This document shows positions 9,011 through 21,795 of a DNA stretch of 64,000 nt, in pieces. Within the stretch, counting starts at the first letter, position 1. The number at the start of each line of letters is the position of its first letter. The DNA is from Delphinus delphis. Lineage: Eukaryota; Chordata; Mammalia; Artiodactyla; Delphinidae. The position numbers and the translations under genes were made by a program. A model generated the notes under the pieces. It did no database searches, had not been told where the DNA came from, and saw only the letters and a program-made list of their open reading frames with translations. The stretch covers positions 52,790,006 through 52,854,005 of the forward strand of contig NC_082684.1 of the NCBI RefSeq assembly GCF_949987515.2. Reading direction: 5' to 3'.

Positions 9011-12000
9011 GGGCTACCTTATTCTCAAACATCTCAGTAAACACATGATTCTTAAATTGTTCACAATGCGCTTGATGGACATGGCTTTCGAATCCTTCCC
9101 ACTATCTTCTTTATTTCTGTTTGTAGCACACTGCTGTATTTGAGACTGCTGCTGGGTTTTCATATTATCATTATTAAATAATCAGTGTAAGGATCCAAGC
9201 AGGTTGTCTTTTTCCCTTTGACTGTGACCGTGACAGAGTTGTTAAATGTCATTGATTGACACTGCAGATTTGAAATGTGTTTAAAGGTAGAAAGCTTTGT
9301 TGGCAGAAATTCACCTGTGTAAATAATACATCATAAGTAGCACCCTGCATAGTTTTCCTTGGCTTTTGGTGTGTATGGATAGACCTTTAATCTATGGTTT
9401 TCATTCTTGTTTACAATGTATATCAAATCATGAACATACTCCTTTTTGAAAAATAAAGTGTATCTAGCACATGATCCCTGCCCCTGTTCTAATCTTTTCT
9501 AATCTATAAAAACATGAGATGTTTTCAAACCAAATATGGAGTCTATCTGACCACAAAATGGAGATTTCTTTTTTAAATGAAAGTGTGTGTTGATGGGTTT
9601 TATGGTACGCAGTTTAAACTGCTTTCCAGCCATTAAATATGGACACTTAAATACATTTCGGGCTTAGCCATCAGCTTTTAGTGGCATCAGACTTTCTATT
9701 TTGTCCTTTTATTTGCACAAATATTATTAAACACAGCCAACAGTGACAGAATTAATTCATTGATATGAAACTCATTTGTCACAGAATTTGACAGATTTTT
9801 ACAATACCAATATGAGGCTAGGAGTTTTCATTTCAATACTGAAACTGGTGTTGCATAGATGAATAGTAAAAATGATTCTTTTCTGAAAAAAAATCAATTT
9901 TAGTTGGTACAGATCATATAGATCATTATTTTATACCCACTTTTCTTAGCACTGTTCTTTTGGTGAATTAGATCAAATTTAGAAAAGGTTGGTTTACCTT
10001 TAAAAATAAATCCAGCCTTAACCTGCATATCTCTGGTAACACAAAGTAGTTATAAGACCAGTTCTTTCATACTGGTCCTGTGTTGTGACTCTCATGGTAT
10101 CTTTATTTCTCTCTACAGATTTGATCCCCTTAGATAATCTTTGTATTCTCCAGTCAGATTGGCTGTGAGAACTGGTCTGATTAGCTTTGCTAATTAGAAT
10201 CGATGTAATCGTTTCACATTGTTCTTTTGGGCAATTAAAAAGCATGTGCAGGTTAGGAAGCAGGTATTTTATCACAGTTGTTAGTCCATGACTACAAGTT
10301 TGAAATATACAAATTGTACATTTTATATCTGGAAAGCAAGTTAAAGGCCTCTCTAACCTGCTAATGGTTTTGTAAAAATCAAAAGTGTTTAAACACTTAG
10401 TCTTATAACTGTTTAATCCTGAACACAATTAAATTTTTGATAACTGTTATTTTCTCACTGGTGATATTAACCCTAGCATTTAGTCTATGACATACTTTCT
10501 AATCTTTATATTTCAAATATCTGGACATTATCTTTAGTTCTTTTGAATATGTTTGCTATTAGAACTTTATATGAACTAATCGCAAACCTTCAAGATATTA
10601 GTGTGGAGTAGTAGAGAAGTTTGGCCAAATGTTTCACTGGTAAATATAATGAAAAGATACTGGGTTAAAGGAAATTAATCAGGTTTGTTTACCACAAGTG
10701 TCCTCAGAGCCTTTATATGTTAATGTACTTTGAGATACATGCAGAGAGGGTTCATAGGCTACCCTCCCCCTTTTTTTCCTTAGAAAATCTCACTGGACTA
10801 GTGCTGGTCTATATTCACTTTGCTGAATTATATTTTAGTGCTTGATATCTTACACAGCATCTTTCAAACACATATCCCTTGATGAGTTATAGAGTTTTTT
10901 GGAGTCTGATGGCTAGATTGGTTGATTTATGACAGTAACTCTAGGAGTGTGCATGAGAAAACTCAAGATATTTTTGAATCATATGAGTAAATTCATTTGA
11001 AGTGGCAAGAATAAGGGTCATTAACTTATTAACCGTGGGGAAAAGCTGGAAAACTGATAATGTCACCTGCTCAGAAGTTATATTCCATTCACTGTTTTGG
11101 ACCATGCCTATGTCCTTAACTCCTTTAAATTAGAGTATTAACAATTTAACCAACTTCCCCTTGTTTCAGGGTTCCTGCTTACTCTCTGCTTGACCGTCTT
11201 TAGGCATTAAGGGTTAATAATAATTACCCACGACACCGTGAGATGTGTGCCTGAGGTGATTTGTTACACTTTCATAATTGAAATTATTAATTATATTATT
11301 TTCTACGTCTTATGTTTTTCTACTCTCTATTCTTGTTAAAAGTGTGTATGCATTACTTTGTATAACCTGAGAAATGAAACACATTCATAGATCTATTTTC
11401 TAATTCAACACAAAGTCTACCACATCTTTGCATTAACCAGTTATCGATATTTAGAAATTAGTTGATAATACAAAATAGAAGAGAAATAAATTAGAATTTT
11501 TACAACATTTTAGAAATTTAGTGTCAAAAATTTTTAATCGAATTGATTTGTTTTTATTACAGTTGACTTGTGGATAGATAGTTTTTCTTAAATTTTTTTA
11601 CCAATACAAATTTACTGTTTTACCTAAATGATGGTATTATGTCCTTGACCTAGGAATGATTTTTAAACGCTATCCCTCTTTAAACTATACTGTAGTCTAA
11701 AGGCTAAAGTAAGTGTTGACTCTGAATTTACCGGTAAGAACATGAAATATTGCCAAGGTTAAAGGAAAGCTGAAAGAACATCAGCTAGGCTAGCTGTAGT
11801 CAATCTCTGACTTCCCTTGTGTGCTAGAAGACTAATCAAATGTGCTTCCTAGAGGTTTTTACAAAACCGATGGAGAGTTTGCTACCCACACATCTTTTCA
11901 GAAATAAACATGAGTTTTTAAATGTCTGTTAAGGGCATCATAAAAAGAGATTATCCTTTTCATGAACTATCAGGGGGAAATAAGTACTTTGTTGGAAATA

Positions 12001-12185
12001 AATATTTTGTCTATAAAATACGCTGTCCTCTCAATTATTTACTAGGACCATGTAGTCACAGAACCATGGAACACACAAGTAGTGCTTTAAGACTATGGAA
12101 TCCATTCTTTTGCCTCCAAGAGATACTTGGTAACAAAATAATTATTCCTTTCTTAGTCTTCCTCTTTCTTTTCCTCCTTCTCCTC
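9011..12185. other. Long repeat-free unique stretch
   Basis: About 3.2 kb in which I recognise no SINE, LINE, LTR or DNA transposon. It is AT-rich and contains no supported gene. The longest frame, 10428 down to 10018 (136 codons on the minus strand), opens on TTG rather than ATG and has no recognised domain. Absence of repeats in a repeat-rich window is compatible with selective constraint but does not prove it. Confidence 0.5.
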
Positions 12186-12186
12186 C

Positions 12187-12187
12187 C

Positions 12188-12239
<52 letters not shown>
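12187..12239 (+). repeat. (CT)n microsatellite
   Basis: About 25 uninterrupted CT units after a TCCTCC-rich lead-in. It accounts for the Ser-Leu and Arg-Glu repeat peptides encoded on the two strands here. Confidence 0.97.
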
Positions 12240-12242
<3 letters not shown>

Positions 12243-13205
12243 TGACCAAGGAAAGTAGATAATAACACATTGAGAGAATAGCTCAGTAAATAAAAATATT
12301 CTATGCTGAAAGGAGGTTATAGTGCTGGAATTTGGCTTCTTTTAGAAGACAAGCCTTGTGTGAGTCTCCCTGTTAAGCAGAGATGGATTCAGGCTGCTCA
12401 GGGGAAGCGCAGCCAGAGGCCTGGGGTATTGGAAAGTGATAGAAAAATTTCAGAAAAAGTGGTGTGTTTTCAAATGAAACTCAAATACTATGAGAAAATT
12501 AGGGGTTGGAGTTGTAGAAATTGATCCAAGTTCTCATAAATATCAAGAGCTAGAGCTATAAATTCAATTCTTTTTTTTTTAAATTCCAAAACAGATGGTC
12601 CTTCTGAAAATTTACTATGTGTAGGCAGAAAAGACTGAAAGAATAAAGGAAATAAAGAGGACAGAGGGAAGAGATGTCTTTATGGGGGCAAAGTTTACTT
12701 GATAAGAGAGATGACTGAAACATTAGGGCTGAGCATAAGTACCAGAAACATGAATTTAGAAATTAAACATGGAATTTCCATAGTATAGCAGTGAGGGAAA
12801 ATCATGTGATTCCTGGCTACCGTGGCTGCCTTCTGCCTCCAGACATATTTTGTTTGTTTAGCAAAAGTGTTTTGGTTTTATTTTTGGTTTCTTTTTGTTC
12901 TTAAATTGAATCATTACCTACATTTACAAACTAGGAGATTATACCCAAAAGTCTTTATTTCCTGCCACTTTTGAAAAGTCTTAAATTGGCAAGGCTTAGT
13001 CTTATTCCTGTGTGGCCACAATTTTCAGTAGAGATGATGAACAGCTAACTCCCTTCAGACAGGACATGCATTCTTCCCTTCATCCAGGGACTCACCGCAG
13101 CCTGCTTCAGACACTTACATTCCTTGCTTGGCATATGTAGGCATTTGAATTTTTAAATTTTGAAAGAGTGAGTAATGATCTGATCTTACGTTATAGAATA
13201 AAAGT
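12240..13205. other. Unique DNA
   Basis: No gene or clear transposon. A 73-codon frame (12303-12524) is unsupported. Confidence 0.4.
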
Positions 13206-13209
13206 CATT

Positions 13210-13600
13210 CCACATGTATTTATTAATTACCAGGCATGCGTCGGGTGCTGATCTAGGACCTAAAATATAGTGCAGTGAAGAAACCACAAAAGTTCCTCCA
13301 TGGAGATTCTATTCTAACGTAGATGGCAGCAATAGCTAGTATAATCAGCTAAAATATATAGTGTGTTGGTGATAAGTGCTAAGGAGAAAATAAAGCTGGA
13401 AAGGGGACAGGAAGTATCACTGGGTTACTATTTTAGACAAAGTAGTTAGGGAAAGTCTTATTGAGAAGGTGACATTTGTGTAAGAGCCTAAAGAAAACAA
13501 TCGCTGTGACTCTGAGGGAAGAGTGTTCCAGGCAGAGAAAAGAAATCAAGGACAGATGCCAGAATGGATTTGCTAGTGTTAAAGGAACATTAAAGAGGCC
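13210..13600 (-). mobile_element. L2 fragment, antisense
   Basis: Long antisense L2 3' region. In order: TTATTAATTACCAGGCATG, then GGTGATAAGTGCTAAGGAGA, AAGCTGGAAAGGGGACAGG, GAGAAGGTGACATTTGTG and GTGTTCCAGGCAGAG. It is followed by a G-rich run at 13604-13628. Confidence 0.65.
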
Positions 13601-13689
13601 AGTGGGGGGCAGGGCGAGGGGGGGGGGCGTTGCACTGAGTGAACCAATAACAGCAGTAACAAGGGTTTGGATCTGAAATGCCTTATAAA

Positions 13690-13985
13690 TTGTTAGCAGT
13701 CCAACTTTCATCTGAATATGAACTGTATGTCCATAAATATTAGGCCCTAAAGGAGTTGCGTTTATGCCAAACTTGCTCTGAGCTACAAATATTCCCCAAT
13801 TCTCTGAAATAAAAGTAATGGTACCCGGTGCTCTTTACCTAGATACTCCATTGCAATAGATTGCTTGGAAGAAAGGATGCAGGTTGGAACAATAGATAAG
13901 AGAATCAGAGTGGTTAGATGCTAATCCTGAGCCTCTTTTGATTGTTGAGTAATGTTCCAGTTATTCATTCATTGCCTCTCAGCTT
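13690..13985. other. Unique DNA
   Basis: Nothing recognised. Confidence 0.35.
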
Positions 13986-14700
13986 CAAATCCACCCTTCA
14001 TTACCTGCTCGGCTATAGTGGAGTTAGATCCTTTAAGCATTTTTCCTTTGCAGTAAACGCAAAATTAAGCTTTGTCAGTAGAGGGTGCTAAAGCAACATA
14101 GCAGAAGGAAGAGTGTTTCCCTTACTGGTTCTGGTGTGAATCTGTTTTGCTTCTTGCTTTCAGTGCAAGAATGCTGGTGTAGGAACATAACAGTGGTACC
14201 CTGCTTCAACCCTACACCCAGAGCATGCAGTTTGACGCACCAGCTTGCTGTAGCTCTCCCAGTGGGATACTGTATATAGTAGTTCTCTTGCTGCTCTGCT
14301 GGTGAGCAGGCTCTAATACCCTGACTCCTTCAGTATGCCCACCTGCCAGCCTTGGCCAGCCTGCACCCCAAAAGATATTTCCTGCTTGCCTAGCAACTGT
14401 AGACCAGCTCTGGCCTGGACAACTCAGCGAACTTCTCCAATTAGACCTAATTCCAGACTTAGAGAGGTCTCCTCACCTGTCCAAGCTGTACCTTCCTCAG
14501 GTACTCTCCCTCAGCTCTAGAGTTTTCTCTTGAGCTCTCATTACATCTTTATATTGAACTTATACTTAATAACTCCTTGTTATTTAATAATTTAAATATC
14601 ATTTAATTTGTATTTACTCTATATCATAATTCTTGGTATTAACTTTTGCCTGTTCAAATCATAGTATGGTTTCTGACCTGATTGGACCCTGAATGATACA
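13985..14700. other. Probable ancient interspersed repeat, family not named
   Basis: GC-richer than its surroundings, with a pyrimidine-rich, LTR-like texture. It ends TTTCTGACCTGATTGGACCCTGAATGATACA, here noted only in pieces: CTGATTGGACCCTGA then ATGATACA, an ending I associate with old mammalian LTR-type repeats. Two short frames (14085-14279 and 14335-14520) are unsupported. Confidence 0.35.
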
Positions 14701-15002
14701 GGTGGTAGAGCAAAATATTAATTCTGAAACTTACAGACGCATGTTTATTTTTTCAGTACTCTCAGGGACGCATCAAGTCGAAAAAGTCAACCAAAGCATT
14801 ACTTGACTTGCAGTTATCAGAGAACTCAAGAGTGAGACTAGCATGACAGGTGGGGTAAGAGAGCCAACTGACAGAGGTGCGAAGCACTCTTGACTAGCAA
14901 AGTGAACTTAATAAGGAATAGAAAGATATGGCTTAATTCAGGGACATGCATATTTATTCAGCAGTTTTTACACGCAAAGCAACTGTGTCACTTGCTCTAA
15001 AA
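14701..15002. other. Unique DNA
   Basis: Nothing recognised. Confidence 0.35.
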
Positions 15003-15016
15003 CTTACAGTGATTTT

Positions 15017-15237
15017 GTTCTTTTGTTCTTTTTTTTTTTTTTTTTGTGGTACGCGGGCCTCTCACTGTTGTGGCCTCTCCCCTTGCGGAGCACAGGCTCC
15101 GGATGCACAGGCTCAGCGGCCATGGCTCACGGGCCCAGCCGCTCCTCGGCATGTGGGATCCTCCCGGACTGGAGCACGAACCTGTGTCCCCTGCATCGGC
15201 AGGCGGACTCTCAACCACTGCGCCACCAGGGAAGCCC
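15017..15237 (-). mobile_element. CHR SINE, short form, minus strand
   Basis: Poly-T at about 15029-15045, then GTGGTACGCGGGCCTCTCAC, ending CACCAGGGAAGCCC. Perfect target-site duplications CTTACAGTGATTTT lie at 15003-15016 and 15238-15251. Several overlapping 70-155 codon frames here are SINE translation, not genes. Confidence 0.95.
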
Positions 15238-15251
15238 CTTACAGTGATTTT

Positions 15252-17385
15252 ATTCACTATATATATTTGTTGAGCAACAGTTAAGTGCTGGCACCAGATA
15301 ACTTCTGGGTAGTTCCTAGGATAACCACATAGAATAGACAGGGAATTTCTACCTTTCGAGTAACTTAGAGTCCTATGTGGAGGGAGGGGTCGGGGGAGAC
15401 AGGGAGGGAGGGAGGGAGAGAACATGGGTGGAGAGGGGTGGGGAAGAAACACACACTCACACACACAGAGTCACATCATGATGTGATAAGACTTGTGATG
15501 GGGGTGATAGAGAAGTAATAGAAGGGTCAAGTATATCAGTCATGGAGAGGTAGAGATGTTTTCAGTGCGAGCAACCTTTCAGTTAAGGACTCCAGTCTAT
15601 AGATATTGCATTGTTATCTTTACGTATAACACTAAATCTCCATAAGTTAATTTCTGAGACCACTTAGTCTCATTACAAGACTTAGACAGTTTGACCTACC
15701 ACTTACTGTTCTTGAACAATAATTTACTGAATCACCTGGTAGTCGAATAATGAAGTCAACTTCTTAGATGCTACTCAACACTCATGGAATAATTTGCTGG
15801 CCAGATTCTGCTAATTAGAGGAAAATAATTAATTTACAAATTGGAAATACCATGCTAATCACAAGCAGTCAAACTTTAATAAAACATTAGGGCAGGAAAA
15901 GCACCCAATAATTTTATTTCATCAATAAGCCATGTATATCCAGGGCATACATTTACATATGGTTAAAATGTGTTAGCACAGATTCAAAACAGCATACCTT
16001 TGTTTAAGTACTGCCTCTTTTAAATAATTAGGACTTAAACCCACCAACATTGTAATTTAAATTGCAAATAGAAAAACACAGAGGATCTATTTATCTGAAT
16101 CTGTATGGTCTTAAACATCAGTGCTGGTAACAGTGCTTTTCATTTAACAGTATTTTTTTCCTATCAGATAAATAATACATTAGGATATAAAACTGCCCAC
16201 CTGTGCTGTACATGTTTATTATTCATTATGTTTTCTTGTTTGGTTCCGAAATATTTATTGGTATGAACTCATCGAATTGTTTTATCTTTCAGGAGTACGT
16301 TGAAATCTTAATTCTGTTCTTTTGAGACTCAGTGAACCCTGGAATTAATATGGTAGCTGAAATAGGGGAAAGTTTAAACCACACTTCTTTGGCACAGGAT
16401 CAATGGATCTGTTCCACTGTAAACAAATGTTGGTTCAGTCAAATTAGCCATCTGTCTCTGATGAATTTAAACAGTAATGTGACACATTTTAGTACTGTAA
16501 CAAGCTTTTGCTTATTTTTAAGTTTTTACAGTGAGAAGGTATCAGTGGATAATAGTAGGCTCCAGGTTTCCTCTTCAGAGGAATTCTTGAATTGCACTGT
16601 AGCATCCCTCTTCCATATCAACAGCTGTTGCAATTTGTTACAGCTGCACATTTGAAGGAACTTTCATTTCTAGATTCTACAGTTCTTAAATTCTTCCTTA
16701 AATTCTTCTACAGTCACTTGACCTCTTTTCAAAGTCTTTTCTTTGTGGGTTGACCAATTTAGTCTGCCATTCTTCCTTGGAGTGGTCTATAAGCTTTAAC
16801 TACGTGCTTAGAGTTAGTGCCATACTTAACTTTCGAATAGACAAAGAAGGTGTCTGCTTCTTTTGTTATATGACTAACTTTGGGGCAAGATCATATATTT
16901 AGGGGAATTAGATCACTGAAATGCCTTGATGGCCAAGCTATACGGAATATTCATGCTGAGCTGTCAATATTGTTGGTGGTGTAAAAAAAAGCCTTTTACT
17001 TCTTACAAAGAAGTTATTAGTAATTCTAGATTGTCTTGCTGGAAATTTTTCACATTATTACGTACTCTCAATTATATCTCACAATGGTATGGATATATTC
17101 TGGTGTTTATTCTTCACCACTGTTTCAACTGGTATGATTATTGACTAGTGTGATCAACTAGTTAATGGAGTACTTGTGAACTCTCAGTCTGAGTAATAGA
17201 ACACTTGGAAACTCCCATTTGCTTTAGCAATATAAAGCTCACAAGAACTTTCATACTTCCCAATAGACATAAGACAATTATTACTTCTTCGTGTGTGCTG
17301 ATGTTGACATCACATCTGTACACACAATGCCCAAGGCTATAGATGTGCTCTATAAATATTGGACCAACAGCTGGAGGGGAAACAT
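15252..17385. other. Unique DNA with a GGGA-rich tract
   Basis: A purine-rich (GGGA)n tract lies at 15379-15422, followed by a short CA run near 15450. The rest has no recognisable element. A 107-codon frame at 16332-16655 has no recognised domain. Confidence 0.45.
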
Positions 17386-17387
17386 AT

Positions 17388-17725
17388 GTCTTAGTTCATT
17401 CAGGCTGCTATGACAAAATACCATAGATTGTGTGAATGGGAAACAAAAGAAATTTATTTCTCATAGTTCTGTAGGCTAGGAAGTCCAAGATCAAGGCCCC
17501 AGCAGATTTGGTGTCTGGTGAGGACCTGCTTCCTGGTTCATAGCCAGCTGTCTTTTGCTGTTTCCTCACACGGTGGAAGGGGCAAGGAAGCTCTCTAGGG
17601 TCTCTTTCATAAGGGCACTAATCCCATTCATGACCCTCATCACCTAATCACCTTCAAATACCAAGACATTGGGGATTAGGTTTCAACATACGAATTTGGG
17701 GGAACACAAACATTCAGTCTATGGA
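17388..17725 (-). mobile_element. MLT1 (MaLR/ERVL) solo LTR, antisense
   Basis: A clear antisense MLT1. It runs TTCAGGCTGCTATGACAAAA, ATTTATTTCTCATAGTTCTG, GGAAGTCCAAGATCAAGG, GGAAGGGGCAAGGAAGCTCT, ATAAGGGCACTAATCCCATT, GGGGATTAGGTTTCAACATA and CAAACATTCAGTCTATGG in the expected order. It is a nearly complete solo LTR with no internal sequence. Confidence 0.85.
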
Positions 17726-17794
17726 GACATTTAAATTTGTTTTAATAATGCATTTGTATGTATTTTATTTGGTAATTTTTATTTGCTTAACTGT

Positions 17795-18020
17795 TTTTGT
17801 GGTAGGTTAAAGTATGGCCCCTAATTCTCCACCGTGCCCTATGTCCAAGCCCTCGCCCTTTGTCTTGTGTCTTTGTAGTTCTTCCAACTAGAGTTAGAAA
17901 TCCATTTCCTGATTTGGGTTTAGCCAAGTTATATGCTTGGATCAATGGGATGTTAACAGAGCTTGGGAGTGGTTTGTTATGCATTATTTTTGTGGCTAAA
18001 ATTTTGACTGACACCGTAGC
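17795..18020 (+). other. Possible ancient repeat, family not named
   Basis: Starts GTAGGTTAAAGTATGGCCCC and contains CCAAGTTATATGCTTGGATC, which resemble old mammalian LTR or DNA repeats. I cannot assign it. Confidence 0.3.
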
Positions 18021-18187
18021 TTTTATTGTGTATATGCATTGACTTTAGAACTATTGTTTTGGAAGTTAAAGAATACGAAAAATTTCAGTCGACATCTATT
18101 TCATGTTTACTTGTCCTCTTTTTTTGTCTGTGAGTTATTTATATAGGACATAACCATTCCTAAGACCCATAATCTCCCTCTATTATT

Positions 18188-18401
18188 ATTATTTTTTTTT
18201 TATTTTTTTTGCAGTACACGGGCTTTCACTGCTGTGGCCTCTGCCGTTGCGGAGCACAGGCTCCAGACGCGCAGGCTCAGCGGCCATGGCTCACGGGCCC
18301 AGCCTCTCGGCGGCCTGTGGGATCTTCCCGGACCAGGGCACGAACCCATGTCCCCTGCATCGGCAGGCGGACTCTCGACCACTGCGCCACCAGGGAAGCC
18401 C
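18188..18401 (-). mobile_element. CHR SINE, short form, minus strand
   Basis: Broken poly-T tail, then GCAGTACACGGGCTTTCACT, ending CACCAGGGAAGCCC. Perfect target-site duplications CTCCCTCTATTATT lie at 18174-18187 and 18402-18415. Confidence 0.95.
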
Positions 18402-18415
18402 CTCCCTCTATTATT

Positions 18416-19295
18416 TTGTCTGTCACTATTTTACTGAAATCCACTCCTCAACTCAGAGCCACTGCTTCTACCTCCTTTGTAACCCAGAGCTGACTAAACC
18501 CTTTCCTATTGTCTGGGTGATAACTGCAAACTCCTCACAATGACCGCCAACTCCCTTACAAAATCTTTCAAAACAGCCCTTTCCCCTGCCTGCTAATGTA
18601 AGACAGGACATTACTTCCATTCCAGTTAAACTGTTTGCACTTGACTTAACTTTCCAAAGTCAGGAGTTAACCTTTAGAAACTAATAAGTTCCTGACTTAC
18701 ATCTGCATGCCCAAGAGAGGAAAACAAAATGGCTCCTACCAGAACAAAGAATCTGCCATAAATAGGATTTTCTGTTTCTATTATTAGAAACACTAGAAGC
18801 AAATACCGTCCGTTTTAGATATAGAAGTTTTATCTTTATTATTAGTTTTTGTGTACTCTTTTATTGAGTTGGTCAGTCAGGTGTGGCTACAAGAGGAGAC
18901 TGAGGAGAGACTCAGGAAAAATCTAAGTGTGTTATACTCACAGGTCTTAGATATGGGAGGAAGAACACATAGTTCAAGGCCATGTGGAAGAACACCAGGA
19001 TGGTCAGGAGTCAGCAGATGGGAGCAGGGGAGTGCTTAGGCCAATGGCCTTGTTTGGGGTTTCCCTAGGAAAGGCAAGTCAGGGCAGGGTACACAGTTTA
19101 GGATTGGCTAGTTTGAATAATTTTGGTGGGCTTTGGGCTCTACAGCTGTTCTCTGGTTGTTGGTACTGGCCCTGGGGTGATTAAGACAAAGGAATACTGC
19201 CTCCTGGAGAGAACAGGCCCCATAGAGGAGATGTGTTTGCATATCAAAGGTCTGCTCTTAGCTGGGCCCTTTGCTGTCTCTAAGAAATATCCACC
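18416..19295. other. Mostly unique DNA
   Basis: The first 250 bases have a weak L2-like texture (TGATAACTGCAAACTCCTC; CCCTGCCTGCTAATG). Two unsupported short frames occur at 18851-19184. Confidence 0.35.
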
Positions 19296-19308
19296 AAAGG
19301 AGGGGCAG

Positions 19309-19496
19309 GGCTTCCCAGGTGGTGCAGTGGTTGAGAGTCCGCCTGCCGATGCAGGGGACACGGGTTAGTTCCCCAGTCTGGGAGGATCCCACATGCCGCG
19401 GAGCGGCTAGGCCCGTGAGCCATGCCGCTGAGCCTGCGCGTCCAGAGCCTGTGCTCTGCAAGGGGAGAGGCCACAACAGTGAGAGGTCCGCGTACC

Positions 19497-19524
<28 letters not shown>
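19309..19524 (+). mobile_element. CHR SINE, short form
   Basis: Begins GGCTTCCCAGGTGGTGCAGTGG and ends in about 29 A's. Target-site duplications are AAAGGAGGGGCAG (19296-19308) and AAAGGAGGGACAG (19525-19537), with one mismatch. The B-box area is altered (GGTTAGTTCC instead of GGTTCGTGCC), so it is probably transcriptionally weak. Confidence 0.93.
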
Positions 19525-19529
<5 letters not shown>

Positions 19530-19537
19530 AGGGACAG

Positions 19538-20690
19538 TCTCTCCCAGGCAGAAAGATTTCAAAAAATCAACTTCATATTATACAGAAAAATTTTAAAAAT
19601 ACACACACATACACTCAACAATACACTAGTTGTCAAGTCTTCAGGAATAAGAAGGTCCAGTGGCAGTGCATCCTATTACCTGAAAGAAATTGTGTAAGTG
19701 ACATAAATGGACTTTACATTACTGCTTTTTAATTTTTTCATTTTGCTAGATACGAACAAAAATATGGCGTGAATCAATGTTCAACACCTGGCAGTCCTAA
19801 TGATGACAGATAGACTGTGAAGAAACAAAAATGAAAACGTGTTGTCATATGAATGTGGTTATCTGGCACATAACTTTTCACAATTCAGTTTCTAATTTTG
19901 AGACACAGTTTATGTTTCCTTAGGCTCTACCTGAGTGGCTTTCACAAAAGGCTGCAAGAAGCACAGTAGTATTGTGTTCTTTGAGTTCTGTCCAAACAGA
20001 TCTGTGAGACATTCAGGCCCTTTAGTTTCTCTCCAGGTAGTTGGGGAGTTCCTGGGGAAGCTCTACATTATATGCTTCACTGTGGTCCTCTCATCTATCA
20101 CCTGCTGTCTGACTTTTTCGACCTTTCCTGCTATTGGTGCCTAATATATTCTCCCAGAGTCCTCAGACCTGGTTCAGTGTTCTTATCAAAACAACCTGTG
20201 CCCATGAAGCTACTATATTTGCTGGTGCCAAAGCTGTCAGATTCAAAGCCAGCACTTTTCCTTGCTACTTGCTTTTTTATTGAAGCCACCAGCCTCCCAC
20301 TCACTGCACCTCCACCCTGGGATTTATGTATGAGGACCTGAAGACTGGACCACAGATCAATCAGAGTGACAGATGTCTCCCTCACCTTAAAGCACTCTTA
20401 CCTCTTTAGTACTAGCTCACTGCCCTTGAATGTCTATTGAGCCTCACATCTCATCCATAAGATTTTTTTTCCCAGAAGTTTTATCTAACATGAAGCTCCC
20501 TAGGCATATCCAGACCCATTTGAATACTATGGTGAAAAGGTTTAGGCTGCTTAAACTAGGACTTCCTATGAAATATAAGGAATTTCTCCCAGTGATGAAT
20601 TTGACCATTCAGTTGTATTTACCATGACTAAAGGAATGTCAAATTGTACTTATTTGCTTTCTGTCTTTATTAATCAAGGAATAGAATAAT
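19538..20690. other. Unique DNA
   Basis: No element or gene supported. Frames at 19935-20144, 20072-20341 and 20430-20627 have no recognisable domain. Confidence 0.4.
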
Positions 20691-20694
20691 AATT

Positions 20695-20885
20695 AATGCT
20701 ATTTAACAAATAGATATTTGGGACCTACTATGTATCATGTCTTTTGCTGAATTCTGGAGTGAATAAAACAAGTGAGTTATTCTTCTAAATAAGTGTACAG
20801 TCTACTAAGGACATATATATTCATTAATAATACATTCAGGTGATAGGTAGAGGATATCAGGGCATAGGCAGCATAATGAGGTCAT
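20695..20885 (-). mobile_element. L2 3'-end fragment, antisense
   Basis: ACAAATAGATATTTGGGACCTACTATGTATCATG, seen as ACCTACTATGTATCATG, followed by GAGTGAATAAAACAAGTGAG matches the reversed L2 3' end. Old and diverged. Confidence 0.5.
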
Positions 20886-21240
20886 AATTCTCAGATATGC
20901 AAATTAGAACATAGGTATGGTAGTATATGCTTTTTAAAATTATATTCTAGATATGCAGTTGTGTTTTGACCATCCTCCCTGTGTTTGTAGAGGTGGAAAA
21001 AAATGGATGGACGGACACATACCCTTCGATTACTTTATTCCTCCGAGCATTTAACCGGGCCTTAGATAGATGCATTAAACCATTTGATCCAAACGTGTAT
21101 GTCAGGTTGGAATTATTATTGATCAATCAATAAATCCCAACACATGTATTAATAATCAACTTTTGGATTTTCTGCAGTGCTGGATATTGTGGGACTGAGG
21201 AGAAAGGACAGGAAGCAAGACGATCTGTCCTTAGAGTTTG
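20886..21240. other. Unique DNA
   Basis: Nothing recognised. Confidence 0.35.
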
Positions 21241-21690
21241 TCACCTGATGGGCCTAGTTTCGGACGTTTTTACTTTTCTTCCCAGCATCTATTTCCCCAT
21301 CTCTCCACCCGGTACCCTGATTTTCCTTTGAAGGATTCATCTGCCCCCATTGTAAGCCTTGTGTTATGGGAAGACTTGAAGCTTCCTCTGACTCAGTAGA
21401 GCCGTCTCTGATCTCAGTGATTCGTTTAGGGGTGTACATCTGACCTAAATCAGACCAAGAGAGAAGTAACCCCAGTATTTGTGTGGAAGCTGTCAGACAA
21501 GATGTTGTCTTCTGCCCTGGAGAGTGTGTTGTGAGGATTGGAGAACTGGAGCTGATGCAGCCATGCTGCTACCATGAGGGAAGGACATGATGCTGATTTA
21601 GTGGCCACGGTATGAAGGCTAAGATGTAACTCCTCCTGTAGAAGGTAGAAGAGGGAAGCACACTGAAATCTGCAGCACTGCTGTAAAGAC
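21241..21690 (+). other. Possible ancient interspersed repeat, family not named
   Basis: Contains TCAGACCAAGAGAGAAGTAA and GCAGCCATGCTGCTACCATG, resembling an old mammalian repeat with a 'gcagccatgctgccaccatg'-type motif. Assignment needs a library search. Confidence 0.35.
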
Positions 21691-21699
21691 TTTCTGTGA

Positions 21700-21795
21700 A
21701 GTTGGTGTTATTATTATCCACATTTTATAAGCAAGGGACTGAGGCTCAGATAAGTTGTTGCACACCTAATAATATTGTATTTATCTGATGGCTGT
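21700..21795 (+). mobile_element. MIR fragment
   Basis: GTGTTATTATTATCCACATT, then GGGACTGAGGCTCAGATAAG, then TTGCACACCTAAT, the conserved MIR core order. Confidence 0.6.

Noticed and set aside
10018..10428. 136-codon minus-strand frame in unique DNA
   Set aside because: It opens on TTG rather than ATG and has no recognisable domain, no splice context and no codon pattern that separates it from chance.
12056..12268. Arg-Glu repeat protein
   Set aside because: Pure translation of the CT microsatellite.
14997..15464. 155-codon minus-strand frame
   Set aside because: Its core is translation of the CHR SINE (ESPPADAGDTGSC...), the same peptide seen at every other CHR copy.
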